Positions 33,914 through 34,266 of a DNA stretch of 34,266 nt are shown piece after piece. The stretch is from a virus: positions 1-34,266 of IMG/VR virus record IMGVR_UViG_3300020472_000088. One strand, given 5' to 3'. The position numbers were made by a program, and so were the translations under genes. The notes beneath the pieces were generated by a model. It was not told where the DNA came from, ran no database searches, and worked only from the letters and a program-made list of their open reading frames with translations. Numbering within the stretch: the stretch's first letter is position 1; each line of letters opens with the position of its first letter.

Positions 33914-34139
33914 AGAGTTCACAAATGACATTGCATATTGCATCCAATACTTAGGATGTAATCACGAACAAACTGATGAATTAATCGGTTGTGCTGATGA
34001 TATGGGTGTAAGTGTACAATATTTTTGTGAAGAGTTTATATTTACTGGAGAGAACATAGCAAATTATCATAATGATGAGTATTTAAGTGTTGATGAGTTC
34101 AATGAGATTCATGGTATCTATTTTGAGGAGGTTGAGTAA
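33906..34139 (+). CDS. Small acidic unknown protein (77 aa)
   Basis: ATG 33906 is chosen because GAGGAGG lies eight bases upstream; a longer frame from 33867 would overlap the previous gene more and lacks such a site. The product M-F-K-E-F-T-N-D-I-A-Y-C-I-Q-Y-L-G-C has three further features: a helix E-Q-T-D-E-L-I-G-C-A-D-D-M-G, F-C-E-E-F-I, and an acidic tail F-E-E-V-E. No family is recognised. Its TAA shares one base with the next ATG. Confidence 0.75.
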   Translation: MFKEFTNDIAYCIQYLGCNHEQTDELIGCADDMGVSVQYFCEEFIFTGENIANYHNDEYLSVDEFNEIHGIYFEEVE

Positions 34140-34266
34140 TGTTTTATAGTAAATCATTTGGAAGAATATTCTGGGTAGATGAGAACCACGATTTCAAATC
34201 ATGTCCACAAAATATAGATGAAACTGGTGATTTTGACAACTGGGATTATGTATCAGAGTGGACAGA
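34139..34266 (+). CDS. Start of an unknown protein, paralogue of the 32575 gene (partial)
   Basis: Only the first 42 codons are in the window; the 3' end is missing. M-F-Y-S-K-S-F-G-R-I-F-W-V-D-E-N-H-D-F and then W-D-Y-V-S-E-W match the protein at 32575 in order and spacing (F-G-R-[TI]-F-W-[LV]-D-E-N-x-D-F ... W-D-Y-V-S-E-W). GAGGAGG precedes the start. The gene is evidently a duplicate or divergent copy, and the function of both is unknown. Confidence 0.75.
   Translation, partial: MFYSKSFGRIFWVDENHDFKSCPQNIDETGDFDNWDYVSEWT

Overview
The window looks like part of a T4-like marine cyanophage genome (a myovirus of Synechococcus or Prochlorococcus). The basis is an AT-rich sequence with every convincing gene on the + strand, one-base and four-base stop/start overlaps between neighbours, a phage-type cpeT bilin-lyase gene, a T4-type late promoter (TATAAATA), a tRNA wedged between genes, several 2-oxoglutarate/Fe(II) oxygenases, and a very large tail-fibre/adhesin block.

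Layout. (1) 1-3515: the last 35 codons of an unidentified gene with a beta-barrel-like end, a strong terminator, two small unknown genes, a 2OG-Fe(II) oxygenase, an unknown gene, cpeT, tRNA-Thr(UGU), a second 2OG-Fe(II) oxygenase and a compact flavin halogenase-like gene. (2) 3511-25879: a late promoter, then a 4,991-residue fibre-like protein and three proteins with tail-collar-type N-terminal signatures, the third a 1,591-residue protein with a polyglycine-rich tip. All four are chained by TAATG overlaps. (3) 25880-28905: a third oxygenase, a tail-fibre assembly chaperone-like protein, a small unknown protein, and a fourth and fifth oxygenase. (4) 28886-30410: small unknown genes, two with coiled-coil character. 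(5) 30407-32552: an HNH nuclease and two DNA methyltransferases of the TSPPY type, joined by 4-base overlaps. (6) 32575-34266: small, mostly acidic unknown proteins in two or more transcription units, with hairpins and promoter-like sequences between them. The first and last genes of this block are paralogues.

How the parts may work together. Regions 1-3 read as a host-recognition unit: giant fibre, collar/tip proteins, an assembly chaperone, and a set of enzymes (five oxygenases and a halogenase-like flavoprotein) able in principle to modify protein side chains or surface molecules. That the enzymes act on the fibre proteins is inference from location only. cpeT is an auxiliary metabolic gene for host phycobiliprotein pigments. 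The methyltransferases probably mark phage or host DNA. No gene-free stretch exceeds about 100 bases. I saw no CRISPR array, insertion sequence, intron, reverse transcriptase or attachment site.
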